From contig NZ_CP084090.1 in the NCBI RefSeq assembly GCF_020217425.1, positions 1,674,001 to 1,738,000 of the forward strand: 64,000 nt of DNA, in the 5' to 3' direction. Each line of letters opens with the position of its first letter. Positions within the stretch are counted from its first letter, which is position 1. Below are positions 17,345-26,267 of this stretch, in pieces. The stretch is from Halomicrobium urmianum (GTDB taxonomy: Archaea; Halobacteriota; Halobacteria; Halobacteriales; Haloarculaceae). Both the position numbers and the translations under genes were made by a program. A model generated the notes under the pieces. That model did not search any database and was not told where the DNA came from. It was given only the letters and a program-made list of their open reading frames with translations.

Positions 17345-17527
17345 ATGGGCATCCTTGACACGGTAGAACGATGGTTCGCCCCGCCCGTCGTCGAGCGGAC
17401 CGCGTACCGGTGTGCCGACTGCGGGAAGCGGGCCGGCGCGGAGGCCGACCTCTGTGCGGACTGCGCCGGCGAGGTCACGGCGGTCCAGGAGCCGGTCGCC
17501 TGCGCCTACTGGGGACCGCATCAGTGA
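17345..17527 (+). CDS. Small zinc-ribbon protein, 60 aa
   Basis: MGILDTVERWF begins an amphipathic helix, followed by a zinc ribbon with CADCGKR and LCADCAG (C-x2-C-x10-C-x2-C). The ATG at 17345 lies about 27 nt after a TATA-like TCATTATAG, supporting a leaderless transcript and this start over the in-frame GTG at 17333. Such tiny zinc-finger proteins are abundant in haloarchaea and mostly regulatory or unknown. An 87-bp nested palindrome follows the gene. Confidence 0.75.
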   Translation: MGILDTVERWFAPPVVERTAYRCADCGKRAGAEADLCADCAGEVTAVQEPVACAYWGPHQ

Positions 17528-17570
17528 GACTGGGCCGGGACCCGGTGGGCTCGACGGCGAGTGGCGACGC

Positions 17571-17657
17571 CTATCGTAGAAATTGAAACTATTTACACAT
17601 CGGGGGGCACCCAGAGGTGCCCCTCGAGTGTGCCATCGCATTCAATTTCTACTATAG
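17571..17657. repeat. 87-bp nested palindromic element
   Basis: CTATCGTAGAAATTGAA (17571-17587) faces TTCAATTTCTACTATAG (17641-17657), 16 of 17 complementary. Inside, GGGGCACC (17604-17611) pairs perfectly with GGTGCCCC (17616-17623) around a CAGA loop, and ACAC/GTGT add a further short pairing. It is A/T-rich at the ends, unlike its surroundings. It may be a MITE-like relic or a strong bidirectional terminator between the zinc-ribbon and phosphoesterase genes. Confidence 0.6.
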
Positions 17658-17745
17658 CTCGACGATCGGCCTAGCTGTCACTCTACTGTCCCGTACCGGC
17701 GGCTTTGCAGTTCGATTAAGTCCCGTGGGGTGGTAGCTCCGGGCA

Positions 17746-18441
17746 ATGCGACTGGGCCTCATCTCCGACGTCCACGGGAACAGGGTCGCGCTGGAGGCCG
17801 TCCTGACGGACGTGCCGCCGGTCGACGGGCTGCTCTGTGCGGGCGACGTGGTCGGGTACAACCCATGGCACGCCGAGTGCGTCGAGGCGATCCGACACCC
17901 GGGCGAGGGCCTCGTGGCGGAGCACGTCGCTGTCGACTCGATCCCGACCGTCGAGGGGAACCACGACCGCGCGGTGGCGACGGGCCACGCGCCCCACTTC
18001 AACCATATGGCGACGGCCGGCGTCGAGCAGGCGCGCGAGCAGCTCGACGGGGACCAGCTCGCGTGGCTCGACGACCTCCCGACCGAACTGACCGCTGCTG
18101 GCGGACGCGTGAAGGTCGTCCACGGCCACCCCGACGATCCGGACCACTACACCCGGCCCCACGAGTTCGGCCCCGACCTCCTGGACGACGAGGACGTCCT
18201 CGTGATGGGCCACACCCACGTCCAGCACCACGAGGTCTACGACGAGGGGATCGTCGTCAACCCCGGTAGCGTCGGTCAGCCCCGCGACGGCGATCCGGAG
18301 GCCGCCTACGCCGTCCTCGATCTGAACGAGATGACCGTCGAGGAGCGCCGCGTCGACTACGACGTCGACGCCGTCATCGCGGCCGTCGAGGAGGCCGGGC
18401 TGCCGCGCCAGATCGGGTTCCGGCTGCTCGAGGGGCGGTAG
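17746..18441 (+). CDS. YfcE/MJ0936-type metallophosphoesterase
   Basis: The product has 231 residues. All calcineurin-like phosphoesterase motifs are present in order: LISDVHGN, LCAGDVVGY, VEGNHD, VVHGHP and MGHTHVQHH, giving the dinuclear metal site. VVNPGSVGQPRDGDP is also standard for the single-domain YfcE group. It likely hydrolyses phosphodiesters in the cytoplasm; the natural substrate is unknown. The ATG at 17746 is preceded by GATTAAGTC, a possible TATA box about 30 nt upstream. Confidence 0.9.
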   Translation: MRLGLISDVHGNRVALEAVLTDVPPVDGLLCAGDVVGYNPWHAECVEAIRHPGEGLVAEHVAVDSIPTVEGNHDRAVATGHAPHFNHMATAGVEQAREQLDGDQLAWLDDLPTELTAAGGRVKVVHGHPDDPDHYTRPHEFGPDLLDDEDVLVMGHTHVQHHEVYDEGIVVNPGSVGQPRDGDPEAAYAVLDLNEMTVEERRVDYDVDAVIAAVEEAGLPRQIGFRLLEGR

Positions 18442-18497
18442 TCCCGGCAGTAGAGCGGGAAGCGAGAGCGAAAACGGAACGCGGGCGACCGGTCTTC

Positions 18498-19676
18498 TCA
18501 GAAGACGTCCTGGACCAGTTCCAGCGCCTGTTCGCGGTCCTCCCAGGGGACGAACACGGAGACGGAGGTCGCGGAGGTGATGACGTCGTAGAGGTGGATG
18601 TGAGCGTCCTCCAGCGGGTCGACGACGCGCTTGACCATGCTGGGCTGGTTGGGCATCTCGCTGCCGGTCGCCCGGACGACGGCGATGTCCTCCTCGACGG
18701 TGACCGACGAGAGGGTGTCGTCCTCGACGATCCGGTCGTGGAGGATGGCCTCGGCCGCCTCGGCGTCCTCCGCGTCGACGTAGAAGGTCAGCGAGTCCAT
18801 GCCGGAGGAGTTGCCGCTGATGTTGATCCCCTCGTCGGCCAGCGCGCCCGACAGTTCCGCGAGGATGCCGGGACTGTTGCGGATCGCGCGACCGGCGACC
18901 GTGACGCAGGCCAGCGCGTTCTCCTGGAGGTCGATGAGGTTCTCGAACTCGCCCTGAATGGAGGTGCCGCCGGCCAGGAGGTCGCCGTGCTGGTAGTGGA
19001 CGACCCGGACCCCGAGGTCGGCGTCCTTGTACGACAGCGCCGAGGGCGCGACGACCTCTGCGCCGCGGAAGGACAGCGAGCGCAGTTCGTCGACGGTGAT
19101 CTCGCCGACGTTCCGGGCACCCTCGACGACGCGCGGGTCGCCCGTCATGACGCCCTCGACGTCGGTCACGATGACGACGTCGTCGGCGTCCATGTACTTG
19201 CCGAGCATGACGGCGGTGGTGTCGGAGCCGCCCCGGCCCAGCGTCGTCACGTTGCCCTGGTGGTCCTCCGCGAGGAAGCCGGTGATGACCGGCACGACGT
19301 CGGTGAGCTGGCCGGCCAGCGCCTTCGCCCGGCGGCTGGTCTCGTCGACGTCGACCTCGCCGTACTCGTCGGTGATGATCGGCCACTCTTCGCTGCCGGG
19401 CTCGAGGAACATCGCGTCGATCCCGCGGGCCGCCAGCGCGCCCTTGAGCATGCGGACGGAGGTCCGCTCGCCCATGCTGACGATCTCGGCGCGGTCGGCG
19501 TCGTCGGCCTCGTACTCGATCTCGTCGAGCAGCTCGTCCGTCGTGTTGCCCATCGCGCTCGCGACGACGGTCACCTCGTGGCCGTGCTCGACGGCTTCGG
19601 CGATGTTGTCCGCCGCCCGGTTGATCCGGTCGCCGTTGCCCAGGCTGGTCCCACCGAACTTCGCGACTACGCGCAT
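18498..19676 (-). CDS. lysC: Aspartate kinase
   Basis: The product has 392 residues. It phosphorylates aspartate at the entry to threonine, methionine and lysine synthesis. The kinase domain starts VVAKFGGTSLGNGDRI and carries TTLGRGGSDTTAVML and DVEGVMTGDPR. The C-terminal 130 residues contain two ACT domains (VAGRAIRNSPGILAELSGALADEGINI and MPNQPSMVKRVVDPLEDAHIH), the usual allosteric site for feedback inhibition. The ATG at 19676 starts exactly at the kinase core. No other pathway gene is adjacent. Confidence 0.95.
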   Translation of the reverse strand: MRVVAKFGGTSLGNGDRINRAADNIAEAVEHGHEVTVVASAMGNTTDELLDEIEYEADDADRAEIVSMGERTSVRMLKGALAARGIDAMFLEPGSEEWPIITDEYGEVDVDETSRRAKALAGQLTDVVPVITGFLAEDHQGNVTTLGRGGSDTTAVMLGKYMDADDVVIVTDVEGVMTGDPRVVEGARNVGEITVDELRSLSFRGAEVVAPSALSYKDADLGVRVVHYQHGDLLAGGTSIQGEFENLIDLQENALACVTVAGRAIRNSPGILAELSGALADEGINISGNSSGMDSLTFYVDAEDAEAAEAILHDRIVEDDTLSSVTVEEDIAVVRATGSEMPNQPSMVKRVVDPLEDAHIHLYDVITSATSVSVFVPWEDREQALELVQDVF

Positions 19677-19860
19677 GGCATCACCTGCCCCGTGCGTGCG
19701 TGAGTCATTACCCCCCGGTTGCCAGCCTGCCGGGATAACTGCTTTCATCTTTCACGCCGCGCTCCGGGAAACGTCACGGTACACCGGCAGCGGGAGCGGC
19801 GGGGCCCCGCGGATCGACGGCGGCACACGGTTTATTTAGCTCCGCGCCGAGAGTGCGGAC

Positions 19861-20280
19861 ATGGAAATTCGGGAGGCCGTCGAGGCGGACGCTGAGCGGA
19901 TGGCGGAACTGGCCGACAGTCCCCCCGACGTGATGCGGAACCTCGTCCACGACCGCACGGTACGGATCGCGTACGAAGCGGTGGACGGCGACGAGGACGA
20001 CGAGGACGTCGTCGGCCTCGTGAGCTTCGACGCGCGGGACAGCACCGTCCACGTCACGCAGATCGCCGGGACGCCCGAGGCCTGCCGGCGCCTGCTGGAG
20101 GAGCCCGTGGGCTTCGCCCGCCGCGAGGGAATGAGCGTCGAGGTCCTCCTCCCCGAGGGCGACGAGAGCGTCCAGACGGCCATCGAGGAGACCGGCTTCG
20201 AGGCGCGCGGGTCCGGGCCCCGGTTCGAGGGCCGGGAGACGACGCGCTACCGCCTCGAACCGGGCCGAGCCGAGCAGTAA
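19861..20280 (+). CDS. GNAT-like acetyltransferase family protein
   Basis: The product has 139 residues starting MEIREAVEADAERMAELAD, the usual first strand and helix of GNAT folds. A VVGLVSFDARDSTVHVTQIAG strand pair and GFARREGMSVEVLLPEGDESVQTAIEETGFEARG follow. The acetyl-CoA loop (Q/R-x-x-G-x-G/A) is not clear, so catalysis is uncertain. A perfect TTTATTTA box at 19831-19838, 27 nt before the ATG, predicts a leaderless mRNA and fixes the start. Confidence 0.7.
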   Translation: MEIREAVEADAERMAELADSPPDVMRNLVHDRTVRIAYEAVDGDEDDEDVVGLVSFDARDSTVHVTQIAGTPEACRRLLEEPVGFARREGMSVEVLLPEGDESVQTAIEETGFEARGSGPRFEGRETTRYRLEPGRAEQ

Positions 20281-20352
20281 CTGTTCACCGGCGCGGTCGG
20301 TGCGTCCGCGGCGGCCGGCCGGCTTCGAGACGACCGCTGTTGCTCGGCCTCG

Positions 20353-23286
20353 TCACTCGTCTCGATCGCTCTCTGCGGGCAGCCTGACCGAGAACGTCGA
20401 GCCCTCACCTAGCTCTGAGTCGACCGAGATGCCGCCGCAGTGGTTCTCGGCGATCTCCTGGCACAGCGAGAGACCGATGCCGGTCCCCGTGTACTCGTCG
20501 TCGTGGTGTAACCGCTTGAACACCTCGAAGATGCGGTCGGCCTTCTCGGGGTCGATGCCGATGCCGTTGTCCGAGACGGCCAGCTCCCAGTAGTCGCCGC
20601 GCCGTTCGGCCGTGACTTCGACGCGGGGCCGATCGCTCTCGTTGTACTTGACGGCGTTCGCCACGAGGTTGCTGAACAGTTGCTCCAGTTGCTCCGCGTC
20701 GCCGCGCACCCTGGGAAGGGAGTCGACGACGACGTCGGCGTCGTTCTCCTCGATGCGGACCTGCAGGTCGTCGGTGACCCGGTCGAGGACGGCCTCGCAG
20801 TCGACGGGCTCGAACTCGCCGCCGGCCTGCTCGACGCGCGAGTACGCCAGCAGGTCCTCGACCATCGCGCGCATGCGGTCGGCGCCGTCGACCGCGAAGT
20901 CGACGTACTCGCGGGCCGTCCCGTCGAGGTCGTCGCCGTACTCGGACTCCAGCAGCTGGAGGTAGCTGGAGACCATCCGCAGCGGCTCCTGCAGGTCGTG
21001 GGAGGCGGCGTAGGCGAACTGCTTGAGCCGGTCGTTGGACTGTTCCAGCCGTTCGATCGTCTCCTCGAGGTCGATCTCGTGTTCCCGCCGTTCGATCTCG
21101 TAGCTCACGCACTGACCCAGGAGGTCGAGAAACGCCTGCTCGGCGTCGGTGAAGCCGCCACGCGGCTCCGTGTCGGCGAAGCAGACGGTGCCGTGGACGT
21201 CGCCGCCGACGGTCACCTGCGTCCCGGCGTAGCACTGCAGGTCGAACTCGTCGTAGAGGGCGTCCCCGTCCCAGCCGGCCGCCCCGGCGTCGCCGACGCT
21301 GACCGACTCGCCCGTCTCGACGACGCGCCGGCAGTAGTTGTCCGTCAGCGGCGGGGTGCGCGTCCCCTCGTCGAGGTCGGGGTGGCTCCCGTGCATGTGC
21401 TGGATCTCGAACGCCCGCTCGCGCTCGCTGGTCAGCATCCCGACGGAGAGGTCCAGCCGTTCACAGCCCGCCTCCAGCAGCCGATCGATCTTCTCTCCCG
21501 TCCCGAGGTCGGGGTCGGCCGTGATCTCGTACAGTTCCCGCTGGGCATCGCCGTACTCCCGGCGTTCGAGCTCGTAACTGACCCACTGGCCGATCAGCTC
21601 GAGGAACGTCCGCTCGGTCTCGGAGAACGGCCGTTCGCGGGGCTCCGCGCTCCCGACCCACAGGGTGCCGTACGGCGTCGATCCGCTGGTCACCTTCGTG
21701 CCGAGGTAACAGCTTAGGCCGTGCTCCCGGTGGATCTCGTCGTCCTCCCAGTCCGTGCCGCGGACGTCGGCCATCCCGACCGGCCCGTCCGAGACGACTG
21801 CCTGCCGGCAGTAACACCCTTCGCCGGGGTCGGTCCACACGCCGTCCGACGCGTCGACCACCCCGTCGCCGTCGCCGTACCCGATGGCGTACTCGTTGCG
21901 GAACGCGCCGTCCCAGTCCGGCAAGTGGGTCAGTCCGGCCGCGTCGAGGCCCATCTGATCGCGGGCGAGGTCGAGCAGTCGGTGGAGCTTCTCCTCGAAG
22001 TCGAGCGCGGGGTCCGACGTGATCTCGTAGCAGTCGCGGATGAACTGCTCGCGCCGGCGGCGGTTGAGCTCGTAGCCGATCCACTGCCCCATCAGCTCGA
22101 TGTACGCCCGATCCTGCTCGCAGAACTCCTGCTCGCAGGACTCATCGGGGACGAACGCGAGCGTCCGGTCGGCGCCGCCCGCGACCGGGACGTACGTCCC
22201 GATGTACCCGTCGACGCCGAACTCCTCGTAGACGAAGCAGTCGTCGTAACCCTCGTCGACGGGGCTCACGACGTCGACGGCCGCCTCGATGTCGACGGCC
22301 GCCTCGCAGTACGTCTCAGACAGCGGGAGCTCGTCGCCGACCTCGTAGTGGGGATGGTCGCCGCTTGCGTACTCGATCTCCAGGCGGTCGGCGGCGGGGT
22401 CGACGCGGTTCAGGAAGCCGAATCCGACGTCGAACTGCTCGCACCCGAGCTCGAACGTGGCGTCGAGCTTCTCATCGAAGGTGCGGTCCTGGCTGGCCGT
22501 GATCTCGTACAGCTCTCGGAGGAATCGCCTGTGGTCGGCCATCTCCGCTTTCGTCTCGGTCCGGTCGCGAAGCGTCCGGAGCATCCGATCGTTCTCGCGG
22601 GCGGGCGCGTCCCCGCCGAAGAACTCCTCCGGCGGCGTGTAGTAGACGTTGTGGCAGGCCGCGCCGTCGTAGATGAGGTGCGGGTGGGTCCGGACGACGT
22701 TCCGGACGACTTCCGGCTCGAACAGCTCGCGGTCGTACTGGCAGATCGCCAGCACGTCCTCGTGGTCGAACAGCTCGTTGATCTTCGACTCGTAGGCCAT
22801 GAGTTGCTCGACCGTCGCGTCGGCGGTCTCGATCCAGGACATCTCGGCGACGAGGCGCAGCGCCTCGAACTCCCGGGTCGCCTCCTCAGTGGCGTCGGCG
22901 TAGAACTGGATCATCTCGTCGGCGTCGAACTCGCCGCCCCGGAGGTAGGTCTCCTGCACGCTGTAGAACGTCAGCGCTCCGGAGGCGAGCGCGTCGTCGA
23001 CGTCGATGCCGGCCTCGCGCATCGCGGCTTTCACGTCGCTCTCGCTGCTCTGGTCGACGACGTACGCGACGCGTTCCCCGGCCTCGAGGCCGTGGCGGAC
23101 GAACGGGACGGCGGCCTCGAACTTCTCCTCGGGCGTCTCGTAGATGTGCGCAAAGTGGTCGTTACAGTCGTGTCCGTCGACCGGTTCGACCGGACCCCGG
23201 AACTCGGACCCCATCTGGAGCGCCTCGAGCCCGCTTTCGAGGCCCAGCGCTTCGCGGTGGTCGCGCTGTCCAGCGGCTTGATTCAT
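20353..23286 (-). CDS. Hybrid-sensor histidine kinase: MEDS domain, three GAF repeats, HisKA, HATPase
   Basis: The product has 977 residues and no membrane segment. Residues about 40-225 form a MEDS (DcmR-type) domain (HFAHIYETPEEKFEAAVPFVRHGLEAGE ... EMSWIE). Three homologous GAF modules follow, each opened by a repeat like RELYEIT-x3-D-x6-EK and ended by an LGQWVSYE helix. The kinase core has AASHDLQEPLRM (phospho-His near 763), an N box LFSNLVANAVKYN, G1 SDNGIGIDP and G2 GTGIGLSLC. It should sense a small ligand or redox state in the cytoplasm and phosphorylate an unlinked response regulator, since none is adjacent. The ATG at 23286 begins MNQAAGQRD. Confidence 0.92.
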   Translation of the reverse strand: MNQAAGQRDHREALGLESGLEALQMGSEFRGPVEPVDGHDCNDHFAHIYETPEEKFEAAVPFVRHGLEAGERVAYVVDQSSESDVKAAMREAGIDVDDALASGALTFYSVQETYLRGGEFDADEMIQFYADATEEATREFEALRLVAEMSWIETADATVEQLMAYESKINELFDHEDVLAICQYDRELFEPEVVRNVVRTHPHLIYDGAACHNVYYTPPEEFFGGDAPARENDRMLRTLRDRTETKAEMADHRRFLRELYEITASQDRTFDEKLDATFELGCEQFDVGFGFLNRVDPAADRLEIEYASGDHPHYEVGDELPLSETYCEAAVDIEAAVDVVSPVDEGYDDCFVYEEFGVDGYIGTYVPVAGGADRTLAFVPDESCEQEFCEQDRAYIELMGQWIGYELNRRRREQFIRDCYEITSDPALDFEEKLHRLLDLARDQMGLDAAGLTHLPDWDGAFRNEYAIGYGDGDGVVDASDGVWTDPGEGCYCRQAVVSDGPVGMADVRGTDWEDDEIHREHGLSCYLGTKVTSGSTPYGTLWVGSAEPRERPFSETERTFLELIGQWVSYELERREYGDAQRELYEITADPDLGTGEKIDRLLEAGCERLDLSVGMLTSERERAFEIQHMHGSHPDLDEGTRTPPLTDNYCRRVVETGESVSVGDAGAAGWDGDALYDEFDLQCYAGTQVTVGGDVHGTVCFADTEPRGGFTDAEQAFLDLLGQCVSYEIERREHEIDLEETIERLEQSNDRLKQFAYAASHDLQEPLRMVSSYLQLLESEYGDDLDGTAREYVDFAVDGADRMRAMVEDLLAYSRVEQAGGEFEPVDCEAVLDRVTDDLQVRIEENDADVVVDSLPRVRGDAEQLEQLFSNLVANAVKYNESDRPRVEVTAERRGDYWELAVSDNGIGIDPEKADRIFEVFKRLHHDDEYTGTGIGLSLCQEIAENHCGGISVDSELGEGSTFSVRLPAESDRDE

Positions 23287-23434
23287 CGATCCCGGTTACT
23301 CTCCTGACACGGTTAAATCTGAGCCTCGTCGGCGATGGGACGTTCCGGTTCGGGCGACGGCCGATCGCGCGCCACCGCGCTGCTCCGGACCGTACGGGCA
23401 GTAGCCTTTTCTTCGCCGGCCGACAGCCCCGGCC

Positions 23435-24118
23435 ATGCGGACTGCCATCACGCTCGACTACGAGCGGCCGGGTGCGCTGCCGGCGCCCTTCACCGACGAC
23501 GACGTGCGCACGCCGCCCGCCCTCGTCGAGCGGTTCCTCGGCGAGTACAGCGACCCCGGCGACGTCGTCCTCGACCCCTTCGCCGGGTTCGGCACGACGC
23601 TCCGCGTGGCGACGGAGATGGACCGCCGCGCCTACGGCGTTGAGTTCGAGGAGCGGCGCGTCGAGTACGTCCGCGAGCAGGGCGGCCACGGCACCGTGAT
23701 TCACGGCGACGCCCGCGACCTGGCGGCCCTGGACCTGCCCGCCGTCGACTGCGCGTACACCTCCCCGCCGTTCATGGTCGAGGGGATGCCCGCCGATCCC
23801 CTGCAGAACTACGACGGCGACACCGGCTACGCCAGTTACCTCGACGACGTCCGGGACGTCTTCGCGCAGGTCGGGGAGTTGCTCCGGTCGGCCGGGACCG
23901 TTCTGGTGGAGGTGTCCAATATGAAGTACGACGGTCAAGTGACGACGCTCGCCTGGGACCTCGCCGACGCGATCCGCGGGGAGCTCCGGTTCGAGGGCGA
24001 GGTCGTCGTCTCGTGGGAGCCCGGCGACGGGATGAACGAGTACGCCGAGGCGCAGGAGGGCGTGTTCGGCTACGGGTACGACCACAGCTACGTGCTGGTG
24101 TTCAGCGCCGAGGACTGA
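23435..24118 (+). CDS. DNA methylase-like SAM-dependent methyltransferase
   Basis: The product has 227 residues. The SAM motif DVVLDPFAGFGTTLRVATEM precedes the catalytic motif AYTSPPFMVEGMP (S-P-P-F), in the order X-I-IV. This fits small N4-cytosine or N6-adenine DNA methylases, although RNA methyltransferases of similar build exist. No target-recognition domain beyond a short insert and no restriction gene are nearby, so it is a solitary methylase if DNA is the target. The C terminus GYGYDHSYVLVFSAED is typical of the fold's last strands. The ATG is at 23435. Confidence 0.8.
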   Translation: MRTAITLDYERPGALPAPFTDDDVRTPPALVERFLGEYSDPGDVVLDPFAGFGTTLRVATEMDRRAYGVEFEERRVEYVREQGGHGTVIHGDARDLAALDLPAVDCAYTSPPFMVEGMPADPLQNYDGDTGYASYLDDVRDVFAQVGELLRSAGTVLVEVSNMKYDGQVTTLAWDLADAIRGELRFEGEVVVSWEPGDGMNEYAEAQEGVFGYGYDHSYVLVFSAED

Positions 24119-24237
24119 GGCCGTCGCCTGAAGGATCCGGCGCGGATCGGCTGCAGACGGTCGCTCGCCGGCCGGAACCGCTCCGCTTCCCGAGGCGGGA
24201 CGTATACAACGTCGCTCCCCATAGGACCGATCAGACA

Positions 24238-24771
24238 ATGGGTGTCCTCCGGAGCAAGTGGTTCTGGGCGTCTGCGCTGGGCCTGCTGGTCTCGGGCGGA
24301 CTGCTACTCGTCGCCGTCGGCTCCCTCGCGCTGGTCGTGCTCACCGGCCTGGCGGGCGGGGCGTCGCCCGTCGCGCTGCTGGTCGAGGCCGCCGTCCCCG
24401 CGCTCGCGGCCGCCGTGATCCTGGTCCCGCTGCTGGCGCTGTCGGTCGTCGGCCTGCTGTGGTCGCTGGCCAGGAACGCGTCGCTGCCCCGCAGCGACCT
24501 CGTGGCGAACGCCGCCGAGCGCCTGGAGCGGGAGTACCCGCCGCTGCGGACCGTCGGGCTGTCGGACCTGCTCGCCCCGCCGGAACCGTCGCCGGCGGAG
24601 CGCGAGGAGCGGGCCCTCGACGACCTGAAGCGCCGGTACGTGAACGGCGACCTCACCGAGGCGGAGTTCGAGCGGAAGGTCGACCGCCTCGTCGAGAACG
24701 AGACGGTCGACGAGGCCCGCGCCGCCCGCGAGCGACGGGAGGTACTCGACGAGGGGGCCGGGCGGTACTGA
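24238..24771 (+). CDS. Membrane protein with C-terminal SHOCT domain
   Basis: The product has about 177 residues. Two transmembrane helices occupy the N-terminal half (SALGLLVSGGLLLVAVGSLA, ALAAAVILVPLLALSVVGLL). The C terminus carries a SHOCT motif, ALDDLKRRYVNGDLTEAEFERKVDRL, a short oligomerisation module, followed by charged helices. The ATG at 24238 follows a TATA-like CGTATACAA at 24201-24209. The function is unknown. Confidence 0.8.
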   Translation: MGVLRSKWFWASALGLLVSGGLLLVAVGSLALVVLTGLAGGASPVALLVEAAVPALAAAVILVPLLALSVVGLLWSLARNASLPRSDLVANAAERLEREYPPLRTVGLSDLLAPPEPSPAEREERALDDLKRRYVNGDLTEAEFERKVDRLVENETVDEARAARERREVLDEGAGRY

Positions 24772-24994
24772 GCGCGTACAGGTGAACGCCGTTAGTCTCG
24801 ACCGTCTCGTATTCGACCGACCCCAGAGCGTCGCAGACGTGCGGCCCGCCTCCGATGGTGACACGGCGGAGCCCCGACAGTGGCGAGGCTCGCACATCGT
24901 AGCTTCACAGGCGCTTATCGGCGCCTCTTCGCGGCCGGCGGCCGCCGGGAGGAGGGCATTGAGGGCTGGCCGGGACCTGCGTGGACGTCTGCGG

Positions 24995-25801
24995 TCAGTC
25001 CTCTGGCGAACCGGGCAGGTCCGGGTTCGTCGGCGCGAACACGCCAGCCGGGTTCTCGGTGTGGGCCCAGGCGTGCAGCGTCCAGAGGTCCGGGTGGACG
25101 GACGACTCGACGACGACCCGCTGGTCCATCTCTGCACCGTCCTCGAAGTCCGCCATCAGTGCCGTTCCGGGCTCGAACATCGGCGATCCTGGTTCGCCGC
25201 CGGGCGCCACCTCGATCCAGTTGGTCGTGCGGAAGAGGGTCGACGTCGACGCGTCGACGGCGCTGTCCGGGACGTCCTCCGCTCCCGCCGCCGGCACGGC
25301 GAAGGCGTGCTCGGCCGCGTGGTGGACGTGCCACGCGCCACCGTCGCCGTCGAAGATGCTCGGGGGCGACTCCTCGTCGAATCCCCGGGCCCCGACCGGG
25401 ATGGCGTACTCCACGGCACCGAGGACGAGGTCGCCGTCGCAGGCGGCGCCGGTGTCCCCGTACGTGAGCAACTGGGGCTGCTCCGGGTCGAACCCGTTCT
25501 CGACCGCCGACTGGACGTGTCCCTGGTTGAGGAAGTGCCAGCCCATCCCCGGCACGAACGGGCCGAGCGGGATGTAGCCGTCGTCCATCGCCGCCTGCGG
25601 GTCGGCGTACTGCTCGGTGGCCGCCGTGACAGCGGATAGTTGGTCGTCGTTCGAGTGATCGCCGCCCGAGTGGTCGCCGTCCGAGTCCCCGTCTTCGCCC
25701 TCGTGTGCGGCGACCGGGCCGACCACGAGCGAGTGCGCCGCGGTGCCTACTGCCGCCGCGATCAGGCGCCGTCGCGTGATTCTGGGTGGTGAGTCGGTCA
25801 T
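24995..25801 (-). CDS. Tat-exported protein of unknown function
   Basis: The product has 268 residues. The N terminus TRRRLIAAAVGTAAHSLVVG is a twin-arginine signal, followed by a His/Asp-rich linker (HEGEDGDSDGDHSGGDHS). The mature part contains PGMGWHFLNQGHV, QLLTYGD, LVLGAVEYAIPVG and WHVHHAAEHAF. The GMGWHF...N / L-x-Y / GAVEY series resembles a bacterial secreted family of unknown function; several His could bind metal. It is the second gene of an operon with the upstream DUF4242-like gene (16-bp gap). Confidence 0.75.
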   Translation of the reverse strand: MTDSPPRITRRRLIAAAVGTAAHSLVVGPVAAHEGEDGDSDGDHSGGDHSNDDQLSAVTAATEQYADPQAAMDDGYIPLGPFVPGMGWHFLNQGHVQSAVENGFDPEQPQLLTYGDTGAACDGDLVLGAVEYAIPVGARGFDEESPPSIFDGDGGAWHVHHAAEHAFAVPAAGAEDVPDSAVDASTSTLFRTTNWIEVAPGGEPGSPMFEPGTALMADFEDGAEMDQRVVVESSVHPDLWTLHAWAHTENPAGVFAPTNPDLPGSPED

Positions 25802-25817
25802 GGTTGTCGGATGGTAG

Positions 25818-26132
25818 TCACTCGACGGCCTCCCGGTCGAGCTGGTCGTCCAGTCGGGTGAGCTTCGTCACCGGGAGCCCAGCGCGCTCCGAGTGCTCCT
25901 CGATGGCGTCCTGGCTCGGGGCCCGGTAGTGACAGTACGCGCAGTCGACGTCACCGTCGGGATCCTCGAGCACGTCGGTGCGCACCCACTCCACGTCGAC
26001 GTCCTCCTCCTCCGCCAGTTCCGCGATGGCCTCCTGCGAGGCCTCGAGCGCCGCCTGCTTCTCCTGCTCGTCGGTGATGTCCTCGTCCATCTCCCGCCAG
26101 ACGCTGAAGTCGATCAGGTCTCGATCTGACAT
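25818..26132 (-). CDS. DUF4242-like (nickel-binding-protein-like) small protein
   Basis: The product has 104 residues. An acidic N-terminal half is followed by VDCAYCHYRAPSQDAIEEHSERAGLPVTKLTRL. The C-x-x-C-H-Y-x-A-P-x-x-x-A-x-x-E-H block matches DUF4242, whose bacterial member SCO4226 binds nickel. It is cotranscribed with the Tat-exported, His-rich protein downstream, so a shared metal-related role is plausible but inferred. A 10-bp perfect inverted repeat lies about 50 bp upstream of its ATG. Confidence 0.7.
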   Translation of the reverse strand: MSDRDLIDFSVWREMDEDITDEQEKQAALEASQEAIAELAEEEDVDVEWVRTDVLEDPDGDVDCAYCHYRAPSQDAIEEHSERAGLPVTKLTRLDDQLDREAVE

Positions 26133-26181
26133 GGCCGGCTAATCGTTGCGTGGGAGAGCACTTTGGTGTTAGGAGAATTAC

Positions 26182-26207
26182 ACTTCACTAGAGAAAACTA
26201 GTGAAGT
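26182..26207. promoter_or_regulatory. 10-bp inverted repeat upstream of the DUF4242-like operon
   Basis: ACTTCACTAG (26182-26191) and CTAGTGAAGT (26198-26207) are perfectly complementary around AGAAAA. The element sits just upstream of a possible TATA (TGTAATTC, minus strand, near 26174-26181) for the gene starting at 26132. The position suits an activator or repressor site. It could alternatively act as terminator for nothing upstream, since the gene on its other side also reads leftward and ends at 26268 by starting further right. Confidence 0.55.
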
Positions 26208-26267
26208 CTCGTTCACCCCCTCCCCGGAACGGTGCCAGCGGCTCGTTCCACCGGCGAGGCACTGCGA

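Noticed and set aside
17576-17590. CRISPR repeat-like GTAGAAATTGAAAC
   Set aside because: Only one direct copy, with an inverted partner; no spacer periodicity and no cas genes in the window.
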